NCBI GenBank assembly: GCA_020635975.1
Contig: JACJYT010000006.1
Coordinates: 100,464 to 164,463, forward strand
Length of the DNA stretch: 64,000 nt
Origin: Chitinophagales bacterium
Lineage (GTDB): Bacteria; Bacteroidota; Bacteroidia; Chitinophagales; UBA8649
Reading direction: 5' to 3'
Under the pieces are notes generated by a model that ran no database searches, was not told where the DNA came from, and worked only from the letters and a program-made list of their open reading frames with translations. Positions 26,568 to 36,493 of the stretch are shown piece after piece. The translations under genes and the position numbers were made by a program. How positions within the stretch are numbered: position 1 is the first letter of the stretch; every line of letters begins with the position of its first letter.

Positions 26568-29500
26568 ATGTTTAAACATTTTATAAAAAGACCCGTAATG
26601 GCGATTTCACTATCGCTAATTATCTTGTTTATGGGAGTTTTATCCATTAAAACTCTCGCTATTTCTCAATTTCCAGAAATTGCACCTCCTCGTGTTATTA
26701 TCACCGTGGCCTACCCGGGTGCTAGTGCAGATGTATTAGTTAAGTCTACCTTAATACCCTTAGAATTAGCTATAAATGGCGTTCAAGGCATGAAATACAT
26801 CGTATCGGATGCTACTAGTGCTGGAGAGGCAACTATTCAAGTTATTTTCGAACTGGGAACCGACCCTAATCAAGCTGTGGTAAATGTAAAAACCCGAGTA
26901 GATCAGGTAATGAGCAGATTACCAGAACTCGTTCAATTAGAAGGTGTAGTGGTTTCTAGAGTGCAACCTAGTATGCTTATGTATGTCAATTTGTTTAGCA
27001 CAGATCAAGATGCCGACGAAAAATTCCTTTACAATTATGCCAATGTTAAGATAATTCCAGAAATAAAAAGAACCAATGGCATTTCTAGTGCCCAAATTTT
27101 GGGTAGTCGCCAATATGCCATGCGAATTTGGTTGCAGCCCGACAGAATGAGAGCCTACTCCGTTTCGGTGGAAGAAGTTATGGATGCCATTAATGAACAA
27201 AGTATTATTGGTCGACCAGGAAGACTAGGTAGAAGCTCTGGAATTGAAGCACAATCCCTAGAGTATGTATTGGTTTACAAAGGTCGCTACAACAAGCCAG
27301 AAGAATATGAAAACATTATCATCCGAACAAATTCTGATGGCGAAATTCTAAGTCTTAAAGATATTGCAACTGTAGAATTAGGCAGTGAATTTTTCGATAT
27401 CTATTCTAACAAAGATGGTTCTCCTTCTGCGGCTATCGTTCTAAAACAAATTTATGGCAGCAATGCCAGTCAAGTTATTGAAGAAGTAAAAACTAAAATG
27501 GAAAAGATGAAAGAATCCTTTCCGCCAGGCATGGAATATGAGATTAACTATGATGTATCCAAGTTTTTAGATGCTTCAATAGAAAAAGTTCTTCACACCT
27601 TGGTAGAAGCCTTTATTTTAGTTGCCTTGGTTGTTTTTATCTTCTTAGGAGATTTACGTTCCACCCTCATCCCCACTTTGGCAGTTCCCATTTCTTTAAT
27701 TGGTGCTTTTATCGTAATGAAAATGTTTGGATTAACCATTAATCTAATTACCCTCTTTGCTTTGGTACTTGCCATAGGTATAGTGGTAGATGATGCCATT
27801 GTAGTGGTAGAAGCAGTACACGCAAAAATGGAAGAAGAGCATATAGGCCCCTATGCAGCTGTTCAAAAAGTTCTAGGAGAAATTAGCGGGGCAATAGTTG
27901 CTATTACCTTGTTAATGACCTCGGTTTTCGTTCCTCTAGCCTTCATGTCTGGACCTGTAGGAATTTTCTATCGACAGTTTTCTATAACCATGGCATCTTC
28001 TATTGTTATTTCTGGAATAGTTGCGCTTACCCTTACCCCTGTGCTTTGTGCTATGATACTTAAGAATAACCACGGAAAAGAAAAAAAAGCGACTCCAATT
28101 CAAGTTTTCTTAGCCTACTTCAATCGAGCCTTTGAAAAACTAACAGGAAGATACACCCAAGTTTTGGAAAAAATTGTAACGCGAAGACTAGTTACTTTCC
28201 TCGTTATTTCAGCCTTCCTTGCGGCAACATTCTTTGTAAATGAAAGCCTACCTGCTGGTTTCATTCCAGGCGAAGATCAAGGTATGATTTACGCTATAAT
28301 TCAAACTCCACCGGGGACCACTCTAGAAGCTACCAACCAAGTTGCTAGAAATCTTCAGAATATTGCCGAAGAAATTGAAGGCATACAATCGGTTTCTTCA
28401 TTGGCAGGATACGAGATACTTACCGAAGGAAGAGGATCTAATGCAGGAACCTGTCTAATCAACCTAAAAGATTGGTCGGAAAGAGAACAATCTGTTCATG
28501 AAATTATTGAAGAACTCGAAGAGAAAACCAAAGATTTCGGGGCAGTAATAGAATATTTTGAACCTCCAGCCATTCCAGGCTACGGAGCGGCAGGTGGATT
28601 GGCACTTCGACTTCTAGACATGAATAACAATACCGATGTGCATGAATTCGATGAAATCAATAAAAACTTTATGGCAGAGTTGGCAAAGAGAGAAGAACTT
28701 ACGGGACTTTTTACTTTTTATGCAGCTAATTATCCGCAGTATGAGTTGGAAATCGACAATAAAAAAGCCATGCAAAAAGGAGTATCTATAGGTAAGGCAA
28801 TGGAAAACTTAAACATTCTAATCGGTAGTACCTACGAACAAGGTTTTATTCGCTTCAATAACTTCTTTAAAGTCTACACGCAGGCCGACCCGAAATACAG
28901 AAGATACCCTAGCGATATACTAGATTATTACGTAAAAAATGAATCGGGCGAAATGGTTCCCTACTCTGCCTTTATGACCATGGTTAAAAAACAAGGTCCT
29001 AATGAAATTACGCGTTATAATTTATATAATTCTGCTGCCATTCGTGGCAATCCAGCCAAAGGCTTTACTACAGATGATGCTATGAAAGCAGTTCAAGAAG
29101 TAGCAGATAAAACCTTACCTATAGGCTATGAAGTAGCATGGGAAGGCTTATCTTTTGATGAGGCGCGACGAGGCAATGAAGCTATTGTTATTTTCGTGAT
29201 AGTACTTGTATTTGTCTATATCGTTCTAGCCTCGCAATACGAAAGTTTCATTCTTCCTTTTGCTGTAATCTTATCCCTTCCTGCTGGCATCTTCGGGTCC
29301 ATGTTCTTGCTAAAAGTACTTGGACTCTCCAATGATATTTATGCCCAGGTAGGACTAATTATGTTGGTTGGCTTACTCGGGAAAAATGCGGTACTCATTG
29401 TGGAGTTTGCCGTACAAAAGCAACATGAAGGCATGTCGATTAGAGATGCTGCTATTGAAGGTGCCAAGGTTAGATTTAGGCCCATATTAATGACTTCTTT

Positions 29501-29738
29501 TGCCTTTATTGCTGGACTTATCCCTTTAGTTTTAGCGAGCGGTGCTGGCGCTATTGGAAATAGAACTATAGGTACTTCTGCTTTGGGGGGCATGTTATTT
29601 GGGACCATTTTCGGTGTTATTATCATTCCGGGACTTTACTACATTTTTGCCAAACTTGCCGAAGGCAGAAGCCTAATTAGAGATGAAGAATTTAATCCAT
29701 TAACTGAAGAATATAATTACAATGATGAAGAAAAATAA
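26568..29738 (+). CDS. RND multidrug efflux permease, HAE1/AcrB family
   Basis: A 1056-residue inner-membrane proton antiporter with the two-fold RND layout: TM1, a large periplasmic loop, TM2-6, then the repeat. TM4 carries the Asp-Asp proton relay (LALVLAIGIVVDDAIVVVEAV). The second half shows ASQYESFILPFAVILSLPAG and GLIMLVGLLGKNAVLIVEFA. The family exports drugs, dyes and bile salts. The substrate range here is unknown. Its end overlaps the outer-membrane factor gene by 17 bp. Confidence 0.95.
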   Translation: MFKHFIKRPVMAISLSLIILFMGVLSIKTLAISQFPEIAPPRVIITVAYPGASADVLVKSTLIPLELAINGVQGMKYIVSDATSAGEATIQVIFELGTDPNQAVVNVKTRVDQVMSRLPELVQLEGVVVSRVQPSMLMYVNLFSTDQDADEKFLYNYANVKIIPEIKRTNGISSAQILGSRQYAMRIWLQPDRMRAYSVSVEEVMDAINEQSIIGRPGRLGRSSGIEAQSLEYVLVYKGRYNKPEEYENIIIRTNSDGEILSLKDIATVELGSEFFDIYSNKDGSPSAAIVLKQIYGSNASQVIEEVKTKMEKMKESFPPGMEYEINYDVSKFLDASIEKVLHTLVEAFILVALVVFIFLGDLRSTLIPTLAVPISLIGAFIVMKMFGLTINLITLFALVLAIGIVVDDAIVVVEAVHAKMEEEHIGPYAAVQKVLGEISGAIVAITLLMTSVFVPLAFMSGPVGIFYRQFSITMASSIVISGIVALTLTPVLCAMILKNNHGKEKKATPIQVFLAYFNRAFEKLTGRYTQVLEKIVTRRLVTFLVISAFLAATFFVNESLPAGFIPGEDQGMIYAIIQTPPGTTLEATNQVARNLQNIAEEIEGIQSVSSLAGYEILTEGRGSNAGTCLINLKDWSEREQSVHEIIEELEEKTKDFGAVIEYFEPPAIPGYGAAGGLALRLLDMNNNTDVHEFDEINKNFMAELAKREELTGLFTFYAANYPQYELEIDNKKAMQKGVSIGKAMENLNILIGSTYEQGFIRFNNFFKVYTQADPKYRRYPSDILDYYVKNESGEMVPYSAFMTMVKKQGPNEITRYNLYNSAAIRGNPAKGFTTDDAMKAVQEVADKTLPIGYEVAWEGLSFDEARRGNEAIVIFVIVLVFVYIVLASQYESFILPFAVILSLPAGIFGSMFLLKVLGLSNDIYAQVGLIMLVGLLGKNAVLIVEFAVQKQHEGMSIRDAAIEGAKVRFRPILMTSFAFIAGLIPLVLASGAGAIGNRTIGTSALGGMLFGTIFGVIIIPGLYYIFAKLAEGRSLIRDEEFNPLTEEYNYNDEEK

Positions 29739-31158
29739 AACAAGAGCATTCTTAGTGATAGTAAGTATCCTAGTCTTACAAGCTTGTGCGATATTTAAAT
29801 TACCACAAAAAGAAGCAAATACTAAGCTTCCAAGCAACTACGAGGATTTTCAAAGGGATACAAGCAATACAGCAAAACTTTCTTGGCAGGATTTTTTCGA
29901 AGACCCCTACCTCCTTAATCTCATAGATTCTGCCCTGATAAATAACAAGGAACTAAACATCACCTTGCAGAAAATCAATATGGCAAACAATGAGATTTTA
30001 CTTAGAAAAGGAGAATACTTACCCTTTGTTAATGGACAAGTAGCTGCCGACGGCGAAAAAGTTGGAAAATATACGCGAAATGGCGCTGTAGAAGAGAATT
30101 TAGCCATAAAAGATGGTATAGAAAATCCTAAATTTCTTGGAAACTTTCAATTGGGATTAAGTGCCTCTTGGGAACTCGATGTTTGGAAAAAATTAAGAAA
30201 TGCCAAGAATGCAGCCATCTTGGAATACATGGCCTCTGTAGAGGGGAAAAATTTCTTGATGACCAATCTCATTGCCGAAGTAGCAAACTCCTACTATGAA
30301 CTATTAGCCTTAGATAATCAATTAAAGAATCTAGAAGAAAATATTAGCATACAACAAAATGCTTTAGCCATGGTAAAATTACTCTTGCAATCGGCTAGAG
30401 TTAACTCTTTGGCAGTGAATCGTTTTGAGGCAGAGGTGCGTAAAAATCAAAGTGAAATATTCAATATTCAACAAGATATTTTCGAAGTAGAAACTAGAAT
30501 TAATTTTCTGTGCGGTAAAAGTTCTTCTGAAGTGGATAGAAACGCGGAGTCCTTTATAGACCTAAGTCCGAAACTCATTGCCCATGGTCTTCCTTCAGAT
30601 TTATTGGAAAATAGACCCGATATTCGAATGGCAGAGCAAGAACTAGAAGCGGCAAAATTAAATATTAAAGTGGCAAAGGCGAAGTTCTTTCCTTCCTTTG
30701 GAATTAATGCAGGCCTCGGATTTCAAGCCTTCAATCCGAAATTCCTCTTCAATTCTCCTGCTTCAATTTTAGCCTCAGTAGCTGGCGAAATGCTAGCCCC
30801 TTTAGTGAATAGAAACGCTATCAAGGCAGAATATAAAAATGCAAACTCCAAGCAAATTCAAGCGGCTTTCGAATACGAGCAAGCTATTATTAATGGCTAT
30901 AGAGAGGTAGTGATACAAATTTCTAAGATTGACAATATGCAGAAAAACTACGAGCTAAAAAAACAACAAGTAGAACTGCTAACGCAATCCATAGAAATTG
31001 CCAACGATCTATTTCAATCTGCTCGGGCAGATTACATGGAAGTTCTTCTAACGCAACGAGATGCTTTAGAAGCTAAAATGAATTTGATTGCTAGTAAAAA
31101 AGAACAAATGAAGGCAACAATAGATTTGTACCGAGCTTTAGGAGGTGGCTGGCAATAA
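29722..31158 (+). CDS. efflux outer-membrane lipoprotein, TolC/NodT family
   Basis: A 478-residue lipoprotein (VLQAC before AIFK). It has two OEP repeats rich in coiled coil, and the LLENRPDIRMAEQELEAAKLNIKVAKA signature of NodT-type channels. It completes a tripartite pump with the two preceding genes. The start overlaps the permease stop (ATG at 29722, second ATG at 29725), suggesting coupled translation. A strong hairpin terminator follows at 31211-31245. Confidence 0.94.
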   Translation: MMKKNKTRAFLVIVSILVLQACAIFKLPQKEANTKLPSNYEDFQRDTSNTAKLSWQDFFEDPYLLNLIDSALINNKELNITLQKINMANNEILLRKGEYLPFVNGQVAADGEKVGKYTRNGAVEENLAIKDGIENPKFLGNFQLGLSASWELDVWKKLRNAKNAAILEYMASVEGKNFLMTNLIAEVANSYYELLALDNQLKNLEENISIQQNALAMVKLLLQSARVNSLAVNRFEAEVRKNQSEIFNIQQDIFEVETRINFLCGKSSSEVDRNAESFIDLSPKLIAHGLPSDLLENRPDIRMAEQELEAAKLNIKVAKAKFFPSFGINAGLGFQAFNPKFLFNSPASILASVAGEMLAPLVNRNAIKAEYKNANSKQIQAAFEYEQAIINGYREVVIQISKIDNMQKNYELKKQQVELLTQSIEIANDLFQSARADYMEVLLTQRDALEAKMNLIASKKEQMKATIDLYRALGGGWQ

Positions 31159-31210
31159 AGGATTTTTTGTTAGAAGGAAAGATAAGTGTTGGGGTAGCAA
31201 ATCTTTCCGA

Positions 31211-31245
31211 GCACCGTAGTCTCTAAAGAGATTACGGTGCTTTTT
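31211..31245 (+). terminator. rho-independent terminator of the RND operon
   Basis: A 13-bp stem (31211-31223 with 31228-31240, one G-T pair, TAAA loop) is followed by five T. It lies 52 nt after the last efflux gene. Confidence 0.9.
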
Positions 31246-31259
31246 AAGTATTAAAACAA

Positions 31260-31289
31260 AAAAGGTCTCTATGTACATAGAGACCTTTT
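31260..31289. terminator. palindromic terminator of the cold-shock gene
   Basis: GGTCTCTATG and CATAGAGACC flank a central TA to form a perfect palindrome (31264-31285), with A-rich and T4 edges. It lies 29 nt after the cold-shock gene stop on the minus strand and could stop both strands. Confidence 0.85.
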
Positions 31290-31318
31290 CGATTAGATTG
31301 TAATAATTATATGTTTGA

Positions 31319-31510
31319 CTACGCTTTTTTAACGTTTACTGCATTTAATCCTTTACGACCTTCTTGTAAATCAAACGTTACTTCGTCATCTTTATCAATA
31401 CTGTCTACTAATCCTGAAACGTGTACAAAATACTCTTGACCGTTTTCTTCGTCTTTAACAAAACCAAAACCTTTAGTTTCGTTGAAGAACTTTACTGTTC
31501 CTTTGTTCAT
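31319..31510 (-). CDS. cold-shock domain protein (CspA family)
   Basis: A 63-residue single-stranded nucleic-acid-binding protein. RNP1 is KGFGFV (residues 13-18) and RNP2 is YFVHVS (27-32). The start MNKGTVKFFNETKGFGF is typical. It acts as an RNA chaperone. It differs from many csp genes in having a short leader, about 20 nt from the predicted transcription start. It is divergent from typA. Confidence 0.96.
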   Translation of the reverse strand: MNKGTVKFFNETKGFGFVKDEENGQEYFVHVSGLVDSIDKDDEVTFDLQEGRKGLNAVNVKKA

Positions 31511-31533
31511 TGTGTAATTATTTAAAATTTAAA

Positions 31534-31541
31534 CAAAGGTA
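31534..31541 (-). promoter_or_regulatory. -7 promoter element of the cold-shock gene
   Basis: TACCTTTG on the minus strand fits TAnnTTTG and lies 23 nt before the ATG. Confidence 0.55.
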
Positions 31542-31631
31542 GTTATATTTTTGGTAATTGCGCTTTTTGTTGCTAAAAATACCTTTTTGAGCAAAATTTA
31601 AATAAATCAAAATAAGCTCATCTTTTATCCA

Positions 31632-31639
31632 TACCTTTG
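31632..31639 (+). promoter_or_regulatory. -7 promoter element of typA
   Basis: TACCTTTG fits TAnnTTTG and ends 22 nt before the typA ATG. The identical element faces the cold-shock gene about 90 bp away. Confidence 0.55.
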
Positions 31640-31661
31640 CACGCTGAATTAAAAGAAGCTC

Positions 31662-33431
31662 ATGCAATCTATTAGAAATATCGCAATTATTGCCCACGTT
31701 GACCACGGTAAAACTACCTTGGTAGACAAAATCATTCAAGCTTGTAAAGTATTTGATGATAGAAAAGAAGTACAAGAATTATTATTAGACAATAATGACT
31801 TAGAAAGAGAGAGAGGAATTACCATTTTATCTAAAAATGTGTCTGTTAACTATAAAGGTGTTAAAATCAATATTATTGATACTCCTGGTCACGCCGATTT
31901 TGGTGGTGAGGTAGAGCGTGTTTTAAAAATGGCGGATGGTGTTTTACTATTAGTGGACGCTTTCGAAGGAGCTATGCCTCAAACTCGTTTCGTTTTAGGT
32001 AAAGCTATAGAATTAGGTTTAAAGCCTATCGTTGTAATCAACAAAGTAGATAAAGAGAATTGTACTCCAGACATCGTTCAAGAAGATGTTTTTGAGCTAA
32101 TGTTTAACTTAGATGCTACCGAAGATCAATTAGAATTTGCTACAGTTTACGGTTCTGCAAAACAAGGATGGATGAGTATGGATTGGAAAAAACCTACAGA
32201 TAATATCTTAGCTCTTTTAGATACTATTCTTACGGAAATTCCTGAAGCTCCAGAATATGAAGGAACTCCACAAATGCAAATTACCTCTCTAGATTTCTCA
32301 ACTTTCACAGGTAGAATTGCTATTGGAAGAGTTTTAAGAGGTTCTTTACAAGAGAATAAAGACTACATGCTTTGTAAAAAAGACAGCAATAAAAAGGTTA
32401 GAATTAAAGAGCTTCATACTTTTGAAGGTATGGGTAAAATCAAGGTAAGTAGTGTAAGAAGCGGTGACATTTGCGCCGTAACAGGTATTGATGATTTTGA
32501 AATTGGAGATACTATTGCCGATTTAGAAAAGCCAGAAGCTTTAACAAGAATTTCTGTAGATGAGCCTACAATGAGCATGTTGTTTACTATCAACTCCTCT
32601 CCTTTCTTTGGTAAAGAGGGTAAGTTTGTAACATCTAGACATCTAAGAGATAGACTTTACAAAGAATTAGAAAAAAATCTTGCTCTTCGAGTAGAAGATA
32701 CAGATACAGAAGATAAATTCATGGTATATGGAAGAGGAATTCTGCATTTATCTGTTTTAATCGAAACCATGAGAAGAGAAGGATATGAATTGCAAGTTGG
32801 AAAACCACAAGTAATTTATAAAACTATTGATGGTAAAAAGTGCGAGCCATATGAAACATTAGTAGTTGACGTTCCGGAAGAAAAATCAGGTAAGGTAATC
32901 GAGCTAGTTACTCAAAAGAAAGGCGACTTAACCATTATGAATCCTAAAGGCGATTTAATGCACTTGGAATTCAATATTCCTTCAAGAGGTTTAATCGGTT
33001 TAAGAAATAATGTTCTTACTGCAACGGCTGGTGAGGCGGTGATGACGCACAGATTTAGAGAATATGAGACTTTCAAAGGAGATATTCCTTCAAGACAAAA
33101 AGGTTCTTTAGTTTCTATAGAAAAAGGACAAGTACTAGCCTATTCTTTAGATAAATTACAAGATAGAGGTAGATTTTTTGTTGAGCCAGGCGACCAAATT
33201 TATATCGGACAAGTAATTGGAGAGCATAGTAGAGCAAACGACTTAGGTGTTAATGCAACTAAAGGAAAGCAATTGACCAACATGCGTTCTTCAGGAACTG
33301 ATGGTAATGCCAAAATCATCCCTAAAATTGATTTTTCTTTAGAAGAAGCTATGGAATATATTAATGAAGATGAATACTTGGAAATCACTCCAGAAAGCCT
33401 AAGAATGCGTAAAATTCAGTTTAAACCATAG
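31662..33431 (+). CDS. typA: translational GTPase TypA/BipA
   Basis: A 589-residue ribosome-binding GTPase. G1 is AHVDHGKTTLVD at the N-terminus, the switch I region is RERGITI, G3 is DTPGHADFGGEVERV and G4 is NKVDK. EF-G-like domains III and V and the TypA-specific C-terminal domain (GTDGNAKIIPKIDFSLEEAM) follow. The length is slightly under the usual ~600. It acts in ribosome assembly and stress or cold growth, which fits its placement opposite a cold-shock gene. A hairpin terminator follows. Confidence 0.97.
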   Translation: MQSIRNIAIIAHVDHGKTTLVDKIIQACKVFDDRKEVQELLLDNNDLERERGITILSKNVSVNYKGVKINIIDTPGHADFGGEVERVLKMADGVLLLVDAFEGAMPQTRFVLGKAIELGLKPIVVINKVDKENCTPDIVQEDVFELMFNLDATEDQLEFATVYGSAKQGWMSMDWKKPTDNILALLDTILTEIPEAPEYEGTPQMQITSLDFSTFTGRIAIGRVLRGSLQENKDYMLCKKDSNKKVRIKELHTFEGMGKIKVSSVRSGDICAVTGIDDFEIGDTIADLEKPEALTRISVDEPTMSMLFTINSSPFFGKEGKFVTSRHLRDRLYKELEKNLALRVEDTDTEDKFMVYGRGILHLSVLIETMRREGYELQVGKPQVIYKTIDGKKCEPYETLVVDVPEEKSGKVIELVTQKKGDLTIMNPKGDLMHLEFNIPSRGLIGLRNNVLTATAGEAVMTHRFREYETFKGDIPSRQKGSLVSIEKGQVLAYSLDKLQDRGRFFVEPGDQIYIGQVIGEHSRANDLGVNATKGKQLTNMRSSGTDGNAKIIPKIDFSLEEAMEYINEDEYLEITPESLRMRKIQFKP

Positions 33432-33774
33432 GCTAGAAGTGAGATTTAAGACGTAAGATTTAAGACATAAGATTTAAGACATTTGACTATTCTTACTGAA
33501 TTTATTCTAGAAATCATTAAAGACCTGACAGAAATGTTGGGTCTTTTTTTTAATATAGAAGTGAGATGTGAGTATTGAGATTTGAGATTACTGTATATCC
33601 CTAAATAAGGTTGACCGGTTTAAATAAATAATTGTTATCAAAAATAGTTAAAATTGGTCTTTTTTTTAGAAGTGAGATTGAACACGACTGGTAAATCGAT
33701 CTTCTTTAGCTAAAGTGCTCTAAATACAAAGAGGACAATAGAATTTTAACTTTGGCAAACTGAGTGAACGATAT
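33432..33774. repeat. intergenic stretch with tandem 14-bp repeats and a terminator
   Basis: Three tandem 14-bp units of the form RTRAGATTTAAGAC lie at 33439-33480. Related fragments (GAAGTGAGAT...) recur near 33558 and 33667. The same vocabulary appears at 36030-36060. No coding potential is seen. A typA terminator lies inside, listed separately. Confidence 0.7.
33522..33550 (+). terminator. rho-independent terminator downstream of typA
   Basis: GACCTGACA (33522-33530) pairs with TGTTGGGTC (33535-33543) with two G-T pairs and a GAAA-type loop, followed by T8. Confidence 0.78.
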
Positions 33775-35514
33775 TTACTTTTTGAATACTTTTAAACATG
33801 CCTCTTCCCCCTGTGAATTCTTCAAATGCAAAAGGTAGAGAGCTGAAGGACCAGTTAGAGAAAGCTTTAACTCACTTTGATTCTCGAAGGAATACTCTTC
33901 AATTTTTTGTCCAGCTATATCGTAAACACCCAGACTTAAATTGGGATAGCTTTCGTTCATTTGAATATTTATATCCCCAGAACTCGGATTTGGAAAATAG
34001 CTTAACTCAGATTCAAAGCGTTCTTTTTTTATACCTGTTGAAAGATTCTGGTTCCACTTAAATAAAAATCCTGCTAAAGGTCGATTAGCACTTAAATTAA
34101 AAACTCCATTGGGATCAAAATTCACGGTATTGGAAAAAAAGCCTGCAACATAAATATTGTTAGAAGCATCTAAAGCAAGAGCATTTCCACTATCATTGCG
34201 AGTAGCACCTATGCGATGTATCCATTCATGATCTCCATTATTTTTAAGTTTTAATACATATACATCGGTAGATATACTATCGGATGTCAATATAACTGGT
34301 GCTTGACCAGAATTGAAGTCGACTGTTTGTTGAAAACTACCAGTAAGATAAATGTCCCTATTAGAGTCTAAATCAAGACCCCAAGCATATTCCCTTTGGG
34401 AGTTATTCCCAAAACCCTTCACCCAAGCAAAATCTCCAGCGGCATTTAGCTTTAATATAAAAACATTACTCGACGAATAATCGAAATATCCATTAGCGCT
34501 AAGATTATATGTACCCGTGGAAGATGGATCAAAATCTACTGTCCAACTAAAAATTCCAGCCACATAAATTTCGCCATACTCATCAACAATTATTCTAGAA
34601 CCGTAATCTCCACCCGTTCCACCAATGGTTTGCGAATATTCAAGAACTCCGCTTGGAGAAAACTTAAGAATATAAATATCCAATAATCCACTAGAACTCA
34701 AGATTGCACCTCCAGTAACATAGGCACTATCCGAATTACCACCAGTCAGATAAACATCTCCATTCGTATCTATAAAAACATCTCCAGCAAAATCGTAGTG
34801 CTCACTTCCTATAGTTTTCGCCCAAAGGTAATTACCATCACTATCTAATTTCACTAAGTACACATCAAGATTATTACTAGTAGAACTAGTATAAATTGCC
34901 TGACCAGAACCTGGATCAAAATCCATTGTTCCTCTAAAAGTACCAGAAATTACAACATTGCCAAGTTCACCCACATCTAAAAACCCAGATAAGTCGTTTT
35001 CCTCTCCACTAAATTGCTTGACCCAAAGAAAATCTCCACTTGAGTTCAGCTTTAAAACAAAAATATCTGCGGCATTCGTATATTTTGAAGAATTTGCAAT
35101 TAATATGTGCTCGGCGGGTGATGGATCAAAATCTTGGGCTCCGATAAAAGTCCCTGTCAAATAGACATTACCTTCATTATCAACATCTACAGCCGTTACG
35201 GATTCACTATGCATCGTTGTGCCAAAGCTTAATGCCCACAAAAAATCACCATCCGCACTTAACTTGGATATAAATCCATCATCACCTCCGAAAGAATTGA
35301 TATAATATTCCTCTCCAGGAGCAATTCCTGGATCAAAATCTACATTTCCTTGAAATATACCAACAGTATATACATCGCCATTACTATCTATGGCTATGTC
35401 TGAAGGACTAATCATCTGATTAGAATCGCCTAAAAAAGCTTTTGCCCAAGCAAAATCTTGAGCAGAAAGATCTATGAAATACAAAAAAGAAATAAGGGTA
35501 AAAAAATTTTTCAT
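33775..35514 (-). CDS. SBBP-repeat beta-propeller protein with T9SS sorting domain
   Basis: A 579-residue exported protein (signal ending LSAQ). About nine repeats of ~50 residues each contain a DxNGDVYLTGxF strand pair and a DFDPG turn, typical of SBBP beta-propeller motifs. A T9SS sorting domain ends the protein (about 505-579: ELSYFPNPSSGDINIQM, LGVYDIAGQKIEEY). It probably forms a surface propeller with a binding or structural role. It stands alone on the minus strand with AT-rich flanks. Confidence 0.88.
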   Translation of the reverse strand: MKNFFTLISFLYFIDLSAQDFAWAKAFLGDSNQMISPSDIAIDSNGDVYTVGIFQGNVDFDPGIAPGEEYYINSFGGDDGFISKLSADGDFLWALSFGTTMHSESVTAVDVDNEGNVYLTGTFIGAQDFDPSPAEHILIANSSKYTNAADIFVLKLNSSGDFLWVKQFSGEENDLSGFLDVGELGNVVISGTFRGTMDFDPGSGQAIYTSSTSNNLDVYLVKLDSDGNYLWAKTIGSEHYDFAGDVFIDTNGDVYLTGGNSDSAYVTGGAILSSSGLLDIYILKFSPSGVLEYSQTIGGTGGDYGSRIIVDEYGEIYVAGIFSWTVDFDPSSTGTYNLSANGYFDYSSSNVFILKLNAAGDFAWVKGFGNNSQREYAWGLDLDSNRDIYLTGSFQQTVDFNSGQAPVILTSDSISTDVYVLKLKNNGDHEWIHRIGATRNDSGNALALDASNNIYVAGFFSNTVNFDPNGVFNLSANRPLAGFLFKWNQNLSTGIKKERFESELSYFPNPSSGDINIQMNESYPNLSLGVYDIAGQKIEEYSFENQSELKLSLTGPSALYLLHLKNSQGEEACLKVFKK

Positions 35515-35629
35515 AGCTTAGAAGAGTAAATTCAATTGAAAACCAAATTAATAAAACAATATTGAATTATTAATTTATTTAATAAATTTTACGCAAATAT
35601 TACTAATAACATAATTTACAAACCTAATT

Positions 35630-36019
35630 ATGCAAGCATATAATACACTCATGTACCTCCACCTAGTTACCATTATACCATGTGTTTTTTTGGGTGCTTA
35701 TCTTTTAATGGTTAAGAAAGGAACACAAATTCATAAATTTTTGGGTCGCATTTACATGGTCTTAATGCTTATTACGGCAATTATTACTTTGTTTATGCAA
35801 GCTCAAGTTGGACCAAGAATTTTTAATCACTTTGGTTTTTTGCATTTGTTTAGTGTTCTTACTATTTATTCCGTGCCAACAGCCTATATCGCCATAAAAA
35901 AAGGACAAGTGAATAAGCATAAATGGAAGATGATATTGCTCTACTTTGGTGCCATTGTCATTGCTGGTGCTTTTACTTTCGTTCCTGGAAGATACTTGTA
36001 TGAAGTGTTTTTTGGATAG
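35630..36019 (+). CDS. DUF2306-type membrane protein
   Basis: A 129-residue protein with four membrane helices (about residues 5-25, 41-60, 68-87, 101-119). Conserved features include an N-terminal LHLVTIIPCVFLGAYLL, the HKFLGRIYMVLML segment and HKWKM, matching DUF2306. The function of the family is unknown. It is followed by a block of dispersed intergenic repeats. Confidence 0.78.
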   Translation: MQAYNTLMYLHLVTIIPCVFLGAYLLMVKKGTQIHKFLGRIYMVLMLITAIITLFMQAQVGPRIFNHFGFLHLFSVLTIYSVPTAYIAIKKGQVNKHKWKMILLYFGAIVIAGAFTFVPGRYLYEVFFG

Positions 36020-36047
36020 CTTTTTTAGATTTAAGATGTGAGAATTG

Positions 36048-36228
36048 AGTATTGAGACTATTCGACTATTCGATATGCGATTGTTCGATTTTCGACTTTC
36101 GAATCCTAGACCTTTTGCCAACAAATTCTGCGAAAATCTGCGAAATCTGCGGGAAAGATTTTAGACACAAAGCAAAAAAAGCACCCCAAAACACCATCAA
36201 CCAAACACCAAGAAGCCCTTTCTAACGT
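36048..36228. repeat. dispersed intergenic repeat, copy R1
   Basis: It contains TTCGACTATTCGATATGCGA-type segments, then CCTTTTGCCAACAAATTCTG and three TCTGCGAA units. It matches R2 at 36298-36406 over 109 nt with one mismatch seen, and R3 near 37153-37289. I see no gene in the 474-nt gap 36020-36493. Confidence 0.85.
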
Positions 36229-36297
36229 CCAAAGTCCAACCACTACTAACATTACTAGTCGCATTCCAAAAAAAATCTAACATCCAAAAATGGCGAT

Positions 36298-36406
36298 AGT
36301 ATTGAGACTATTCGACTATTCGATATGCGATTGTTCGATTTTCGACTTTCGAATCCTAGACCTTTTGCCAACAAATTCTGCGAAAATCTGCGAATTCTGC
36401 GGGAAA
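36298..36406. repeat. dispersed intergenic repeat, copy R2
   Basis: A direct repeat of 36048-36156, offset by exactly 250 bp. The only difference I find is at the third TCTGCGAA unit. Confidence 0.85.
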
Positions 36407-36493
36407 ATAGATAATCGATTTAGAAGATGAAATAATACTATATTCAATATTCCCAAAGCTTTAAATTATAAAAAATAATGCTATCTTTATTTA